Source: Sympetrum striolatum (Eukaryota > Arthropoda > Insecta > Odonata > Libellulidae). From it: a stretch of DNA of 64,000 nt. The position numbers were made by a program, and so were the translations under genes. Each line of letters begins with the position of its first letter. Position 1 is the first letter of the stretch. Below the pieces are notes generated by a model. It saw nothing but the letters and a program-made list of their open reading frames with translations. It did not search any database and was not told the origin of the DNA. This document shows, one piece after another, positions 26,852 through 41,000 of the stretch. The stretch covers positions 92,298,254 through 92,362,253 of the forward strand of contig OX388343.1 of the NCBI GenBank assembly GCA_947579665.1, read 5' to 3'.

Positions 26852-27449
26852 GTCTTCAAACCCATATCTTCCTGGAGGGCCGTACTCCGCCGCGCGGATT
26901 TGCCCATGCAGTGTTGTCGAAAATTCGTTATTATTATCGGGGGGGGGCAATTTGGGGCAAGGTTTTATTTCAGATTCCTCTTCATAAAGCTTCAAAGAGT
27001 AACGTGGTATAAATATCTTCATGTCCCTTGCAGTCCCTCTCAACTATTTTCCTCGCTTTATCTAAAAAGTTTCTCTAAAACGAGAGCCCACCATTTTGTT
27101 ACATAAAATAAGCAAATATTCATTTGCAATCATTATATTTAACTGTAGTGAAAGATAAAGTACAGGTTTATAACGTGGCGTTAATTTTTATCCGATAAAT
27201 TACCTTTAATGGGTTCAGCATCGTTTTGAAGTTGAAGAATTTCTCGAAAAATCGAAGACTTTTTCGCAAAATTTGGTCAACTTTGACCCCCTGTATAATC
27301 GTAATGCGCGGGAATCAAGAGAAATGATTTCGCAGTTATATGCAGAATTTATTCAAGAATGAGCATGTGAAGTTTCAAAGTCTTCACTCAATAAAACCAC
27401 TTTCGTATTTTTGGCCAGATTTTTTCGATTCCAGCCCACTGTGCGTTGA
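26852..27449 (-). repeat. Dispersed repeat family R1, copy 2 (uninterrupted)
   Basis: Inverted relative to copy 1 (21,803-22,642) and about 600 bp long. It carries the empty target site for the hAT-like MITE of copy 1 (single ATAATAAC, on the plus strand near 26,928-26,937). It lacks terminal inverted repeats that I can recognise. Confidence 0.8.
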
Positions 27450-28604
27450 AGCCTTCACTTTACTTGGTGAAACCACTTACTAGAAAGCATACTAAAAACT
27501 TATGCGCAATTTCAAGATTTTTTATCGTTTAATGCGACCTTTTCGAAACAAATAAACATGTTTACCATAAGGCCTGAATCTTGTATCGTAATTGATCTCT
27601 AGAAGCTCCCAAAAGCGTTCCGCCATTATTAATACACCTTCTCTTCTCATAGAAATTCTTGATTCCTCAGCATAGAAGTGAGATTTTCCACAAATCGTTT
27701 ACAGTCACTGCTAGTAATCCTCTGGATTAAACTTCTCCAAGGAATACAAAACTTACCCTCCATTTTTAGCTTTAAGAGTAAATGCCACAGTCATAGTTTA
27801 ACCGAACAAAGCAGACTTTAATCGCACGAAAACGCACAATTCCTTTTCCCATCCCCAATCACAAAATGTCTTGGCCCTCCAATTCACAACCCTTTCTCTT
27901 TCCGATAATCTTTCCGTCCCAATCTTATCCGCTGTTTTAATGAATGTTTTAAGTTAACGCGTTTTATCTTCTCTATTCTATAATTTTAATGCATTTTCTT
28001 TTTTCAGTGTTCTAGACTTAGCATTTTTAGTAGCTTTACCAAGTATTTGCTTGTATTTTTAATTCTTGTCTCATTCCGAATATTTGACGAGCTTTTATTG
28101 AGCGAAATCCTGTTCATGCTAATTTAATGGTAATAATTGACAAAGTTAGTTTAATCTAGTGAATATCCTGTTTCTCTATTATGTTATTTTCATGTATTTA
28201 ATTTTTATTGTTTTACTATTGATACATTTCCTGTCGTTACATTTGAAACTCATCTCGCAATTACTTGCTATTAGTGAGATACTGATTTTTATGCTAATAT
28301 GTCATCATTGTTCATTCTTTTTTGTATACCTCTATCAATTTTTCTTCTTGTCTTTTATAACTCTTTTAACCTACTTTCATCATCAATTTATCTATAGGCT
28401 TCGCAGGTTTTTCACACTCTCCTTCTAGTGAGTGTTTTCCTGCAGTGGAAATTTTTCCTAATCTCCATGGTTTAGGTCAATTAATCCGCATAGTAGTTTT
28501 CTTTTTTGTTCTTTTGCAAGATATCTCTTTTAATCATTTCTCATAAGACGAAGGGTTAGATGTAAGAAGAGACTTCCTAGTCTCAATCTCGTCCTAATAT
28601 AGTA

Positions 28605-28645
<41 letters not shown>

Positions 28646-29833
28646 GTTATTATAGAGTTAATCGGCGTAAGACGTTTCATACATGAGTAATATTACCGAT
28701 ACATAGGATGCAGCAAAAAGTATTGCAATATTCTCAAACTTATATACATATTTTCCTACCACTTTCCTTTCAATTCTTGTTCTAACTTCGTTATTGTTGA
28801 ATTGCAGGTAGGTTTGTAACAATGACTGATGAGTTGTACATTGCAATCGAAAGATTACCCTAGTTGAACAGATAAAATGTTATTCGCGGAGAATAATTTT
28901 ATCATCATTAAAAAAAGTGAAAATATTTTGCGGTACCATTATACAATTTATAGTTTTAATTTCTTTAATTTAGGTTTACCTACAATTCAATCGAGTATTC
29001 TTTCTAAGAGTGGAGCAACATGATAGTTTACTAAACACCATGTTTTCATTATCCTTTCAAACTATTTTCTCTGAAAACAAATGCATTCTACTTTACGTAT
29101 ATTTTGCTATTATTCAAAATATGGAGGTTGTGATTTCCTTGTTCGTATTTATTCGATTTTTATTATCACTTGTGGATACGCACTTCATGCTGTCTTCGCC
29201 ATCCTGCTTTCTGTTATCCTCCACGACTCAGCGCAGCATATGATAATGAGTTTTTCTATCCTCAGCCTTTCATTAACAATTCGCTTCCGTCTTCATCCTG
29301 CCTACTTTTCTCACGCTCTGTTGAGCAAAGGTCATTCAAGCAAAAGAAAACTCGGCGACAAAATGAACTGTGTAGGGGTTTTTTCAGCATAAAAATGTGC
29401 TAAAAACCTCGTATATACGGCAATAGTTAGATCCATAAGTACCTTAATTAATCAATATAACTAATTGTACAAACTTTAAATATTACCTATAAATTTAAAC
29501 GAGAAATTTTTGTGCGATGTTTTTGAAGTAGTATTGTACTATAGTAGTTTGATATGATGAGATAGTTGCTGAAATTTGTATTTAAAATATCAGAGATCAG
29601 GCAATATTTGACAGATTTAGTAACAGATTCTGCGTAAATTTAAAATTTCGGAGTTTTCGTGGATTTAAAAATATACCATAAAAGGGTTGAATTTCGGTTT
29701 TACTCATATTGTATCTTCCTAAATATGTAGTATCAGGAAAAGTACCACAGAAGTTCGGATAACTTTTATGATCGAAAATACGAGCTGTTTTGAGAAAAAG
29801 GTTTTTTAACTTCGCTTAGTTGTCTTACCTCAA
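27450..29833. other. No gene recognised; (TTA)n microsatellite
   Basis: A (TTA)/(ATT) microsatellite spans about 28606-28653. The rest is T-rich single-copy-looking sequence with short hydrophobic open frames (28,159-28,428; 29,010-29,403) that reflect base composition. Nothing else is supportable. Confidence 0.5.
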
Positions 29834-30902
29834 AATAATAATAATAATAATAAAACTCTTTATTTGGCGAGGTTAGGCCCCTCTCTTACACCTAACCATT
29901 AAGGATTACTAATATTACTTACATAAAAGGAGGAAAAACAATACAAATACATATATATAAAAAGAAAATACAAAGAAGAGGTAAACAAATAAAAGAATTG
30001 TGGTGTGGGGAAAAACTCCTTGGCTGAAGGCTTTCGGAGAAAAACCCACTGTGCGGGAAAACGCTCACACAAGAAGGGGAGCGAAAAAAACCCGCGAAAA
30101 CACAGATGGAAATAAATACAAGCAGGTATATCACTAGTTGCATAATTGATGACCAATATTTTTGAGTAATTTCTTGATGGTTGACCACGGATGTCATTTA
30201 CCTGAAAAGACAGAAGAAGAAGAAGAGTAGACGGAAAATAAAGAGCTTTCGGAAATGCGATTTAAGCAATGGAGGCCTGAAAGATTGAGATTAATAAGCA
30301 ACTATAATGTAATTAATAATCCACAATTTAAATATTATATAATAGTTATACTGGTAAGGATAATTAAAGTTATATTGATAGATAAAGCATGATTTACCTG
30401 CTGTACAAATATTAATAAATCTAAAAATAGTATTAATACTAAAAGAAAAGAAAAAAAAATTAAATTAAAAAATAAAGAAAATAGTAATAATTATTATTAT
30501 TTTAAAAAGACAAGTAATAATGTTACCCTCGGGATTTGATGATGGTACTAGTAGTGGACATGTGAAAGGTGTCTGATGAAAAAAAAAATATTAGTTATCC
30601 TTGTTAATTAATATGTTAGAGACTGACTGTTTGAAGGAATGAAGTGAGAGGCATTTGAGATTGTGGTTGGGTAGTTCATTCCAATACTTCGCTCCAAGAA
30701 CGATAAAAGATTTTGAGCAGATTTCGGTTCTATGAGAAGGAATCATTAGCTTGCCTGAAGAACGAGTACCAAAGGTATGAGTACTGTTGAGGTCATTGAA
30801 ATAAGTAGTTACTGTCACTTTCTCTCTCTCGTCTCGTCTCTTGCTACATATGCTGCTCGTTAAATCAATACCAACCTCAATAATTTTTAATTTCCTTAAC
30901 AA
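29834..30902 (-). mobile_element. LINE 3' fragment: ORF2 C-terminus, 3' UTR and (ATT)n tail
   Basis: The minus strand runs from a 5'-truncated ORF2 end (30902 to 30591) through a 3' untranslated region to an (ATT)n tail at 29834-29853. The coding end carries GTRSSGKLMIPSHRTEICSK and FIVLGAKYWNELPNH, the conserved motifs at the C-terminus of CR1/jockey-like ORF2 proteins (R..F...A..WN.LP), then a stop. 5' truncation plus a short-repeat tail is the classic product of target-primed reverse transcription. The same 3' tail recurs at 23,590-23,800. Confidence 0.82.
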
Positions 30903-31112
30903 AAATATGTGTCCAAACTACTTCTATTCGAGTCATTTCTGAATGTTTGGACAAATTCTCAAGTTTAATTTCGCCCGCAAGATATTCACCTCTCTTCCTC
31001 CTGCTTGTGATGTTCACTCCCCATTCCATCTTAAAATATATTCTACTAAATTGGAAGTTCTTTTCACATTTAAATAGACTCTTCCTTTATGGGAGCTTAT
31101 ATTATTTTGCAG

Positions 31113-33433
31113 TAGTGATGCGCTCTGCCGTTACTTTTTTGTATCCGTTACCACTCGTTACTTTGCAAGTAGTTACTCGTTACTTTTGAGTAGTTACTTA
31201 GGTAATCGTTACTTGTGTGGCGATCCGGATCTTGTTGATTGTAGAGATAGTGAACGAGTAGTTACTTCGGTTCTTAATAGTAACTTATTCACTGCCGGGA
31301 TTTCGGATGTCTTAGTGGGTAGAAACCTTTTCTTTATTTATCCAAAGTATCATTTGAGATCACCGTAGAAAATTACTAGACATTAAGCTCAATGGATATT
31401 TTTTTCAGTTTGACTATTTATTTATTTCCAGTGCATAATTATTGATGTGAATTCACACTAGCAGTTACGGAGGTTATGACTCGATAATTTATTTAGTGTT
31501 CAAATAGTTGCATACTATTCTATAATAAGGCCTGATTACTTACTGCATTAAATGTTTAAGTTAATGCCCGTAGCATGAACAAAATAGAACAGATTCAATT
31601 CTTCTTTCAATTGTACATTTGTGTTTTAAAGATGCATTTTTACCGTTCATGCAAACGTACATTAACTTGCACATTATAATGTGTTGTAAAAAGACCTTAT
31701 CTATGGCAATTAAAATCTTAGGTAATATAGAAACTTGTTTCACCATAAATCAATTTCCCCAGTAAAAATCTTGTCATGATAAATCGCATTTCTCCTAAAT
31801 GCTTTGGAGAAATACTATCAACTATGAAAGAATGAATTACTTGTTTCTTAATTGATTAGCATTGATATTGTAGTACAAAACTGACATTGAAGACCGTCAA
31901 TTATATAGTTAGATAATATTTCACTGAAACTTAAATACAATGCCATAGATTAGAATAATTTCGCTAGATAGCTTACCTCTTGTGTTTTACCTACCCAATA
32001 ATAATAAGTATATTTTATACTTTGTACTTATACGTGGAGTAACGAAGTAGAATATTGAAGGTTTTTGCCAGAATAACCATGGAAGAGGTGAAGGGCATTT
32101 TAAAGTAATATACAAATCTTCCATATAGTCAGTTGTAATATGCTCATCTTTTGCAATACAGTTTACAGTATATTATTATGAAATTATAAGAAATAATCTT
32201 CCTAGCCATTCTTTACTGAACTTTACTGTGAGTACAACTTTCAGAAGACAACTCTAATTTGATTTTATTATGCGGAGAGCTACTTAATGAGTTTTCACCA
32301 AACAGGAATAATATTGAATTGATGGCTATAGCTCATTGATGGTTACGAGACAGCTCTGAGTTAATTTACCCACTCAGCATAGTAAAATCACCTAACAAAA
32401 CCTGTACTTTTAATTGCAACAACTTAGGCATGAATTGAATCTCTGAAATATTATCCTTTCCACAGAAATATCTTCTGAGCCTAGAAGTGGTAAAATTATT
32501 AGTGAATAATAAATTTCCTGGGTAATAAAATTAATTATATCTTCATGTCTTAATTCATGTTAAATGCATACTTCATACCTGAACAGTTATGTCTTTAGTT
32601 AAAAACTTACAGAAATTGTAATCCAACAATCTTAAAACTTCCCAATTTTTGTTCATTCAGGAATATATTATTATTAAATTTCAAAATGGAACTCACTTGT
32701 ATTGATTTGCATTCGCTTGCATATATTCATGCATTGTAATGTAAATTAATTTTTGTCATCATTCATTCAAGTAAATGTTTGGTACTATGTAAAAAATTTA
32801 TGAATTAAATACACGATTATAGAATTTAACAAACTCTGAAAAAGTCTACTTTATTGAAGCATAAGGTAAAATTAAATCAGAAAATAGGTAATTCATATGA
32901 AGAAATATTTGTGATATGAATGTTTTAATCACAAGTAGATTTCTTTCTATTCATACATAATAATATCAATCTAGTAGTAAATAATTTAAAATTAATTTTA
33001 TTTTAAGGCTTCATCAGGTAGGTACATTAACTAGTACTTGTCTCAACATTATGAACACATAATTTAGATATACCCCAGTTTAAATTTTCTGTTTTTGACG
33101 TGCACTCGTCTATGCTGGATTTGTTAACGCAATGTAAAATAATCTGATAAACAATAATAGAGACAACAACGACACCAATAGCAGTGAGCGAAGGAATATT
33201 TCGGTTGTCAACTCGAATCCAGCGGTTTCGAGACTCATGGATTGAGGGGAAGGAGTACTTGTTCTTCGAATCCCAAAGATCCGAAGGAATCGAGTACCCG
33301 TTCCCTCTATCAGTTACTCGCGAACAGTTGACTAACGAGTAACGAGTATTTCTGAAAACGGGTACTCGTTACTTCGGATCCGAAAGTGTAACGAGTATCA
33401 AAGTAACGATTAGTTACTATTCGACCACCACTA
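31113..33433. mobile_element. Non-autonomous hAT element, 2.3 kb, with 8-bp target duplication
   Basis: The left terminus TAGTGATGCGCTC and the inverted right terminus TAGTGGTGGTCGA have the TAGTG tips typical of hAT elements. Perfect 8-bp direct repeats TTTTGCAG flank them (31105-31112 and 33434-33441). Both subterminal regions (31,135-31,240 and 33,300-33,410) are packed with GTTACTCG-type motifs in inverse orientation, including CGAGTAACGAGTA, a pattern expected of transposase-binding sites. The ~2-kb interior is AT-rich with no transposase frame, so the element would depend on a partner. Confidence 0.8.
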
Positions 33434-33441
33434 TTTTGCAG

Positions 33442-34952
33442 AGATAAAATTTTTAATTAACTCACAATACCATCAAGGAATTAAATGGTGAATTTTGTAG
33501 AGGATTAAAAAAAAGGGAATAGTTTAGAAACGTACCTGAAACAACTTCATTTAAATATTTTAATGCTCTATAATACCATATTTATTTAGATACTATTCAA
33601 CGTAAGCTTCGCCAACAAAGGGCTAAAGATTGGGAACCCATGTTTTGTTTCATAGCGTCATAGTGGAAAGAATTTCGTTATACATCGATATATTAGTGCG
33701 CTTCATCATCTAATACAGCACATTATATACGAAATCGGACATCAATACATAACATTACGCATGAGTTAGGTAATCCATCCTTCTAATATGTCGGCATTAA
33801 ATGTAACATTCCAAAGATATATATTTAATATTGTTTACATCTGGTAATTTTAAGCCAAATATGACGATCTTTCACTCTATAATTATTTAGTGCATTGTTA
33901 TAAATTTTTCTAATAAGGTAATGAGGCATCATATCAATAATATTCATGGTACTGGAAACTTCGAGTGTAACTGCTAGAATATGAAATGTTAGAAGTGAGA
34001 TATTTTCTATTATAATTGCGAAACATTCAAATTTTTAGTTTTTAATAATACTATTATGAACAGAAAAAATACTAGCATTTTCGTCACTAAAGCCAAAATT
34101 TCCCAACATGGAATAGGATAATAACTTGACATCATTAGTCGTATTTGGCGAACCACCCCGTCAAGCTTGATGTAACGTAATTAAAATCACATTCATATTC
34201 TGCGGCAGTAGAAACATAACTTTTTCATTTCATATTTTTTTATTAATGCCAATCATGATGGACTTTAAATTGGAAAATTTTGTAAGAACGCCTAAAGATT
34301 ATTTTATGAAATTATAACAAGCGCAATGTAATGTACAGTGAAACAAGAAATGAAACAATAGCACAAAAACTGCATTTTACACCAAAGTTACATCAAAAAT
34401 CTCCAGAAGTTTTAACCCAGAACTTTACTCTCCCTGAATCAATGAATGTCTTGTTGCTTTCTCACCCCTTAAATCATGCAAATGAACAAATCAGATTCCA
34501 GGAAAAGGTCGAGTTGAGTGAGAAACGCTCCTACATGGCCGCAAATAATGATATTTATCTGTGAAATTTCATATGGCAAAATCATAGGATTCTAAGATTT
34601 ACGGACAGATAATAAAGTAAGCAGACAGAAAGACTGAGCAACAGCAAATACCATATTAGTATTACTCTACAGTTTGTTTTGTTTTTGTAAATTTGATATC
34701 ATCAAGAATGCACAGCTTAAAATATTAAGGGCAAAACTCTTTTTATAGTGATCAGACGTTACATTATGAAAATTCATTACACAATAAGGGAGAAAAAGGT
34801 AAATTAAAAAAAAAATAATTTAATCGTCCAGAAGATGCTTCGGCAGCGAAACCAGTCGTCGATTAAAAACAATTGTGTGGAAAATTTACCAAGTTTTTTC
34901 ATCCTTATTGTCTTTTTAATGGACTCTATGAATATATACTTATAAGAATAAT
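33442..34952. other. No gene recognised
   Basis: AT-rich region between the hAT element and the promoter of the giant Gly/Ser gene. One 77-codon open frame (34,331-34,564) has no recognisable content. Confidence 0.5.
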
Positions 34953-34990
34953 TATAAAGGAATATCTTGTAAGATATCTATTCAATTCTT
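34953..34990 (+). promoter_or_regulatory. Core promoter of the giant Gly/Ser gene
   Basis: TATAAAGG at 34953-34960 is followed exactly 31 bp downstream by an initiator-like TTCAAT (A at 34984), then a 30-nt leader to the ATG at 35014. Alternatively CTCCATACAG at 34997-35006 could be a splice acceptor for an upstream untranslated exon. Confidence 0.5.
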
Positions 34991-35013
34991 GTATATCTCC
35001 ATACAGGGGCATC

Positions 35014-38000
35014 ATGATTCGTCTTCCTCAAAACCTAGTAGGTTTATTCCTACTGGTTGTATTGAGTATTCAGCTGAGCTCTGTCGCTAAAGGTTCACCG
35101 TTACCTCAAGGTTAGTACATGTATTAATATACTACTCGAGGCACTATCCAATTGTGCACAAGACAAGCAATAAGTCAAATCAATTTCAGTATAATTTTGC
35201 TGCTCAGAAAATAAATATGTTGTTACTTCATAACTGGAAAATGAGACTAAATGTCCTGATGCATTAATATTCAAATAATAATAATGTATGTAACTGAAAA
35301 ATAAATTATAAAGTTATACAAATAGTAAATTCATATTTCCTAACACTATACTTATTTCAGTATAAACACTGAACTGTGGATTGATCATTTGCAATGAGTT
35401 AAAATTAAAGTAAAACTTATATTCAGTAATCCTGGATATGAGGTGCTATCCAAAATTTCGAGGATTTTCATGATAATTAAAAATAAGAGGCATTTTAATA
35501 ACACATCTGTATTGTTCCACTAAAATAATCGGTATCAGCGTTGACATACTTTATTTTTTTCTTAAATAGTACTCTATTGGTGAATTTCAATAAAAAAATA
35601 CTATAGACCTCAGATCGCCTCCTAAACTCCAATCAACCACTAAAAATAACATTCAGTTCATTGAGATCAATATCGATATCATAGAAAAACAGTCGACAAC
35701 ACGGATTTGAGAGATACTGATTTGTCATGGAATAGGAATACAGTCCAGGTAATGCTGAAAAGAGTAGAGCAATGGTGAGGCTGTCTGGTGTAGGGCATGG
35801 GTTACACGACTATAGGTCGACAGCAATTAGGTCGACGACAAAAGGTCGATGCAAATAGGTCGCCGTGCCAAAAGGTCGGTAGCCAAAGGGTCGACAACAA
35901 ATAGGTCGCCATACAAAAAGGTCGACAGCAAATAGGTCGCCATATAAAAAGGTCGCTATACAAATAGGTCGACAGTAAATGGGTCGCCGTGGAAGAAGGT
36001 CGAAAATAGGTCGCCATACAAAAAGGTCGATAGTAAATGGGTCGATAACTTAAATTTTCGAATTATGCATTCCAAACAGCGGTCGCCAGCTAAATCTCGT
36101 ACTGTAAGAAGTACCTCCATACATGCTTGGTATGAAATTTTAAGAAAAGTATAAAGATATTTTTGTTGAAAAAATGAAGACATTATCTTGATAACAAAGG
36201 GATTTATTTATTTCTCAATTTGTCGTTTTCGCCGCGTGCCGAAGTTCCGCCGTCTAGTCCGTAAATAGTAAACAACGTATCTCCTTGACGACCAAGGCGA
36301 TTGCTGAATCCGAGCTCATTCATTTTTCCATGAGGGTATACGGGGATTTTAACTACATACCGAAGTAATGATAGGATATAGTGTCAGAATTTAAAACAGA
36401 GTAAGGAATTTACTGAGATTTCAGGTATGCTAACTATGATATATAAAATAGGAGGGACAAAACTACGCCCATTTTGGAGTGTTTCTTAATCAAACCGATT
36501 TACAGAAGGACATGTATGCGTTTATTTGTGGTGATCAAGATGACGAGGAAATATTACATTGAGGAAGGGGAAGATTTTTTGGAGAGGAACGGAGTTTTAA
36601 CGCAAACGAGATTTTACAGCAGTACGTTTTTGTGACTCTCACGAACTGCATAATGTTCAACGGAATGGAATACGTAATTTTCAGAACTCTGTTAATATTC
36701 TTAGGTTAGAATTCTATCCTGATTAGTATTTATAAAACGAATTACGGAATTAATAAGATATATATTAAATCATATACATGTAAATGTTGCAATTATAAAG
36801 CATAATCATTTACAACGTCGTATAATTCACCGTCGGCGAAAATGAGAGACCTAATTAAGTAAGTAAACGTATTTCTTATTAGGGTATTTGTTCTCTTTGA
36901 GGTGTTGAAATATAAGTAGTGAAGTAGCAAAAGATCTTGAGTATCTCACACCTGACTGAAAAGGTAAGGCGTAAATATGTTTTCTTATTTGTAGAATGAA
37001 AATAATAAAAATATATCAGTACGATAATAATGATGACTTATTATTCAAACTAATTACTTAACATAAAATTATTTACATGTTAAAACTGATTTTATAAACT
37101 TAAAATAACATGTTTACAAAAGATAAAGTAATTACACTCGCTTATATTTAGAAAAATTAAATTGGAAGGCTACGAAAACGTTCTTCCAATTTTGTTTAAG
37201 CCTCTGCAGCTACCAAAATTGTTTATAGCAACTAAAATGTCTATGGGTGTTTTCGAGAAATAAAAGGTTTTTGTTGAAATTGTTGAGAAATTTACAATGT
37301 TCAAGATGCGTCTGAGGCATTATACACATTACCATGCATATATGTTGATGTGAAACTATGAAACCTATGAAACTTACAGAGATAAAAGTAATGCATTCAT
37401 AATATTTATTCGTAACCAACGTATCACAATTGGGAATCTTTAAAGATAAAAACTTTGAAGAAATATAGTAATCATGTTGTATATAACATCATTATGAAAT
37501 GTTGTAATAGAAAATTATATGTTAATGTATATATATATATATATAGAAAATTATGTAAATATGTCGCAATAACCAGAAAATTGGTTAATTATGATATGAC
37601 TCCTAAACAGTGTTTGATATCGAATTTTTTTCTTATAAAATTTATAGATAATTAAACTTTTTGTAACTTTTGTATATAACTGTATATTATATGTATATAT
37701 AATTGTATATTTTGTATGGCGACCTATTTGCTGTCGACCATTTTGTATGGCGACCTATTTGCTGTCGACCTTTTTAAATGGCGATATATTTGCTGTCGAC
37801 CTTTTTCCACGTCGACCCTTTGGCTATCGACCTTTTGGCACGGCGACCTATTGTCGTCGACCTAATTGCTATCGACCTTTAGTCGTGATACCAGGGCATG
37901 TGATGTGAGGAACTATTTATCCAAAACCACACACTTCAACGATTACTTTTTAACCCTTCATTCAGGCTGTGTTTTTATTGGGGGTCGGGTGAATTTCTTT

Positions 38001-41000
38001 TGCAACTTCATCTTAAGATAATCATCTCCAGATAAGTAATTAACGGAATTATATTTTGCATAACAATTATTCCTTCAATCTTACAACAAGTTCTCCATCC
38101 AAAGATTAATAAGCAGGGTGACCGCAGAACGGGATGTTAAAAAATCAAGGTCATTTCAAGGTTTTTCCAGGCCAGGTCGAGGATTTTTCAAGGTTGAATT
38201 CAATATTCTTCATTTGCATATACAGTTTTTGGTTTTTATTCAATTCTTCAATTGAAATTTGGAATTTATTCCAGCAAAAACTAAGTACAACTTTCAAACT
38301 TTACCCGGAAATTAATGTTCACGCGAATCAGCGGCACGAATGGTGAGGGCTGTTTATGTATGAGGTTTCGGAATTTTCTGGTAGGCAGTGCTGGTGCCAG
38401 AATTTGAATGAGTGGTTTATTTCGGATTGAACCAGGATAACGAGTTGGGACAGGATTTTTCAAGGTTTTGCAAAAAATCAAGGCGTTTCCACGGTTTTTC
38501 AAGGTCAGCAAAAATGCAAAGTTTTTTCAAGGTTCTCAAGGTTTCAAGGTCATGTGGCCACCCTGAATAAGAGAGTTTTAAACGGCACGTATATTGGGGT
38601 GCACAACCATATTTTTCTATGGTTACTTTCCAATTAAACAATATTTGTACTAATTTATGGTTTCTCAAAAATAAATCGTATGTGATTCATATATCTGCTA
38701 GTGATACAAATAACACCCGCAGGAAAAAACCGTATCCTCTCGACGCTCACTTGACCCACGCTTGATTCCCGAAAACATTAATGTAGATGTAGATGAAGAC
38801 CTGTTGATCGAAATCATGTTTGACCCACAGGTTGATTGAACTACATCTTGACTTGGAATGAGTACTATTGTAAATACACTGTCGTAAATCTTTATGCCAC
38901 GGAAGTTATATATATTTATTTATGGGATGGGTTGGGATATCGCTCAATCAAGCTGTCGGTCTATCGAACAGTCGAGAAATCGATTTTCGGTCAAATGAGC
39001 CGCGGTCATTCAAGTTATAGCCAGAAAAAGAATATTATATCGCTCTGGAGGACACTAATGGCAGTTTCGAGAATGATCAGGAGTGAAAGACGCAGCCTTT
39101 CATTCGATTTCCGCTCTATGCTATGTAATTTCTATTAAAACACAAACTCTTCGGTTCGGTGTTGATAGTGGCATCATCATCCAAATACTGTACCATCAGA
39201 GACAACGCTGAAATCGATCAGTAGAAACTATGAATCTTATGATTGTTTTGTCCGTTGCAATCTGAAGTTCCTAGTGAGGGCATCCAGGCGTGAGTCGAAC
39301 TTCGCTGTTTATTGTAAAATAAATTCGGTTTTTTGCCTGTAAGCTCCCATACTGTGTAAAATAGTTGGATTGCACAATAGTCTAAAAACTGTCAAACATC
39401 GGGAAATATTTAAGCAGATAGCGATGATTCTATATACCATCATTCTAAAGGACGATACAGAAATTGAGGGTAAAGTCTCTTTCTGAACTGTCTCAAAAAT
39501 GATTCCAATCCATCCATTTTTTCATCATCTAAATCATTGCCGTATGCCGCAAGGTGAGAGTTAAAAAGCGTTTGGGCATAACCACCACAGTTCCGAAATA
39601 AACAATATCTATCGACTCAATATATTTTTTTTCTTATCGATTTATTCATCACATTGTATCTTAAGAAGGGTCTGTATCCTTCCAGGACATTCCCATTAGC
39701 TTAATACACACTTCAACCATTCAATCTCGCTATTCGCCACTGAAATTACGAGTACCTTTGCCGCGATTCGCCTCATCTTCAGTGTATTTGATGGAGTATA
39801 CATTGACTATCCGCACTGCAGAAAAGTATTGAATCAAACGACGATTAGGGAGTACCTCCTATATTTTTAAATGGATTTTCAATCATTGTCCAAGTTATTC
39901 AATTTCAGAGGGTTGTCATCAACCTTCGCCGTCATTAATCTCAACGGGTACCTCAAAAACGCTTCTATAAATGCGGATCTCTTACTTGACAACTTAACCA
40001 AAGTTTTCCATTGACCTTTACTGCGTAAGAGTTACTTATTGGACTTAACGTAACAAAATTCAATTCGGGCCTATTACCTCGAATCTACCACCTTTCTGAC
40101 ATCACGGAAATTCCATTCAAAGGTGTAAATAGAACAAATTGATATATGATGAGTAACATGGCATCAGAAGTTGTTTAGACAATGTTCTTTACATTGCATT
40201 TTAAGACTCGGATGTTTTGGTAGCATCTTGGGTTTTTTCATGTCTTATTTAACATAAAAAATATTTGAAAAATCATTTACATACTTGTATGTATCTTTGA
40301 ACTCCAGATTTAGACTACAGTAGATTTGTTTGAAATACCTTTACTGTGAAGATTATAAATTTAGCAAATATTACAGGAACTGGGAGTGAATTGCATCTAG
40401 CACGAGAAGCAAAATATGGCAGAGCAGTCCATGAAAATATTCCACATAAACTGCAAAAGGAAAACAGTAAGATTTTTGTTTACGATAATTAATTTTTAAT
40501 CTTATAAAGCCAAAGTTCCAATCATTTTGTACAGTGTGTCCTTTACTCTTGTTAAGTTTTATTATAGGATTGTTATATTACTAATATTTTTAGTTCTAGT
40601 AGCAAATAATTTCAATTAGTTTAGCTGTAGCACATTAAAATAACGAAATAAAACTACAGTACCAGCTGCCTTAAACTGAACCCTCTTATAGAGTTTGGAC
40701 ATCTTGGAGTAACTATTACGAACAATTTATCATGGGGTACCCATATCCAAAATATATGTGTAAAAGCACTTAAGAAACTTGGTTTCGTAAAATGAATAGC
40801 CGGTAGGAGCGAAAGTTCGCTAACGATGTTACTGAGCGTTAGTTAAGATCCACCTTGAGTATGAATGCAGCGTATGGGACCCTGCCGACGAATGTCATAT
40901 TCGAGATTTAGAAAAAGTAGAACGAAAGAAGATACGATATGTAGGGAATTGCTACGATAACAGAGCGATTAGTACTCAGATGATACAAAACGCATGATGG

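Noticed and set aside
34997..35006. CTCCATACAG as an acceptor for an untranslated first exon of the giant gene
   Set aside because: Possible, but a TATA box at 34953 with an initiator exactly 31 bp downstream explains the start without an extra exon.
35800..36055. Regular short repeats that could suggest a CRISPR array
   Set aside because: There are no unique spacers of constant length, the units recur inverted at the other end of a transposon, and the genome is eukaryotic.
35802..36183. Repetitive minus-strand frames over the left arm of the fold-back element
   Set aside because: They arise from the tandem units of the inverted arm, not from coding sequence.
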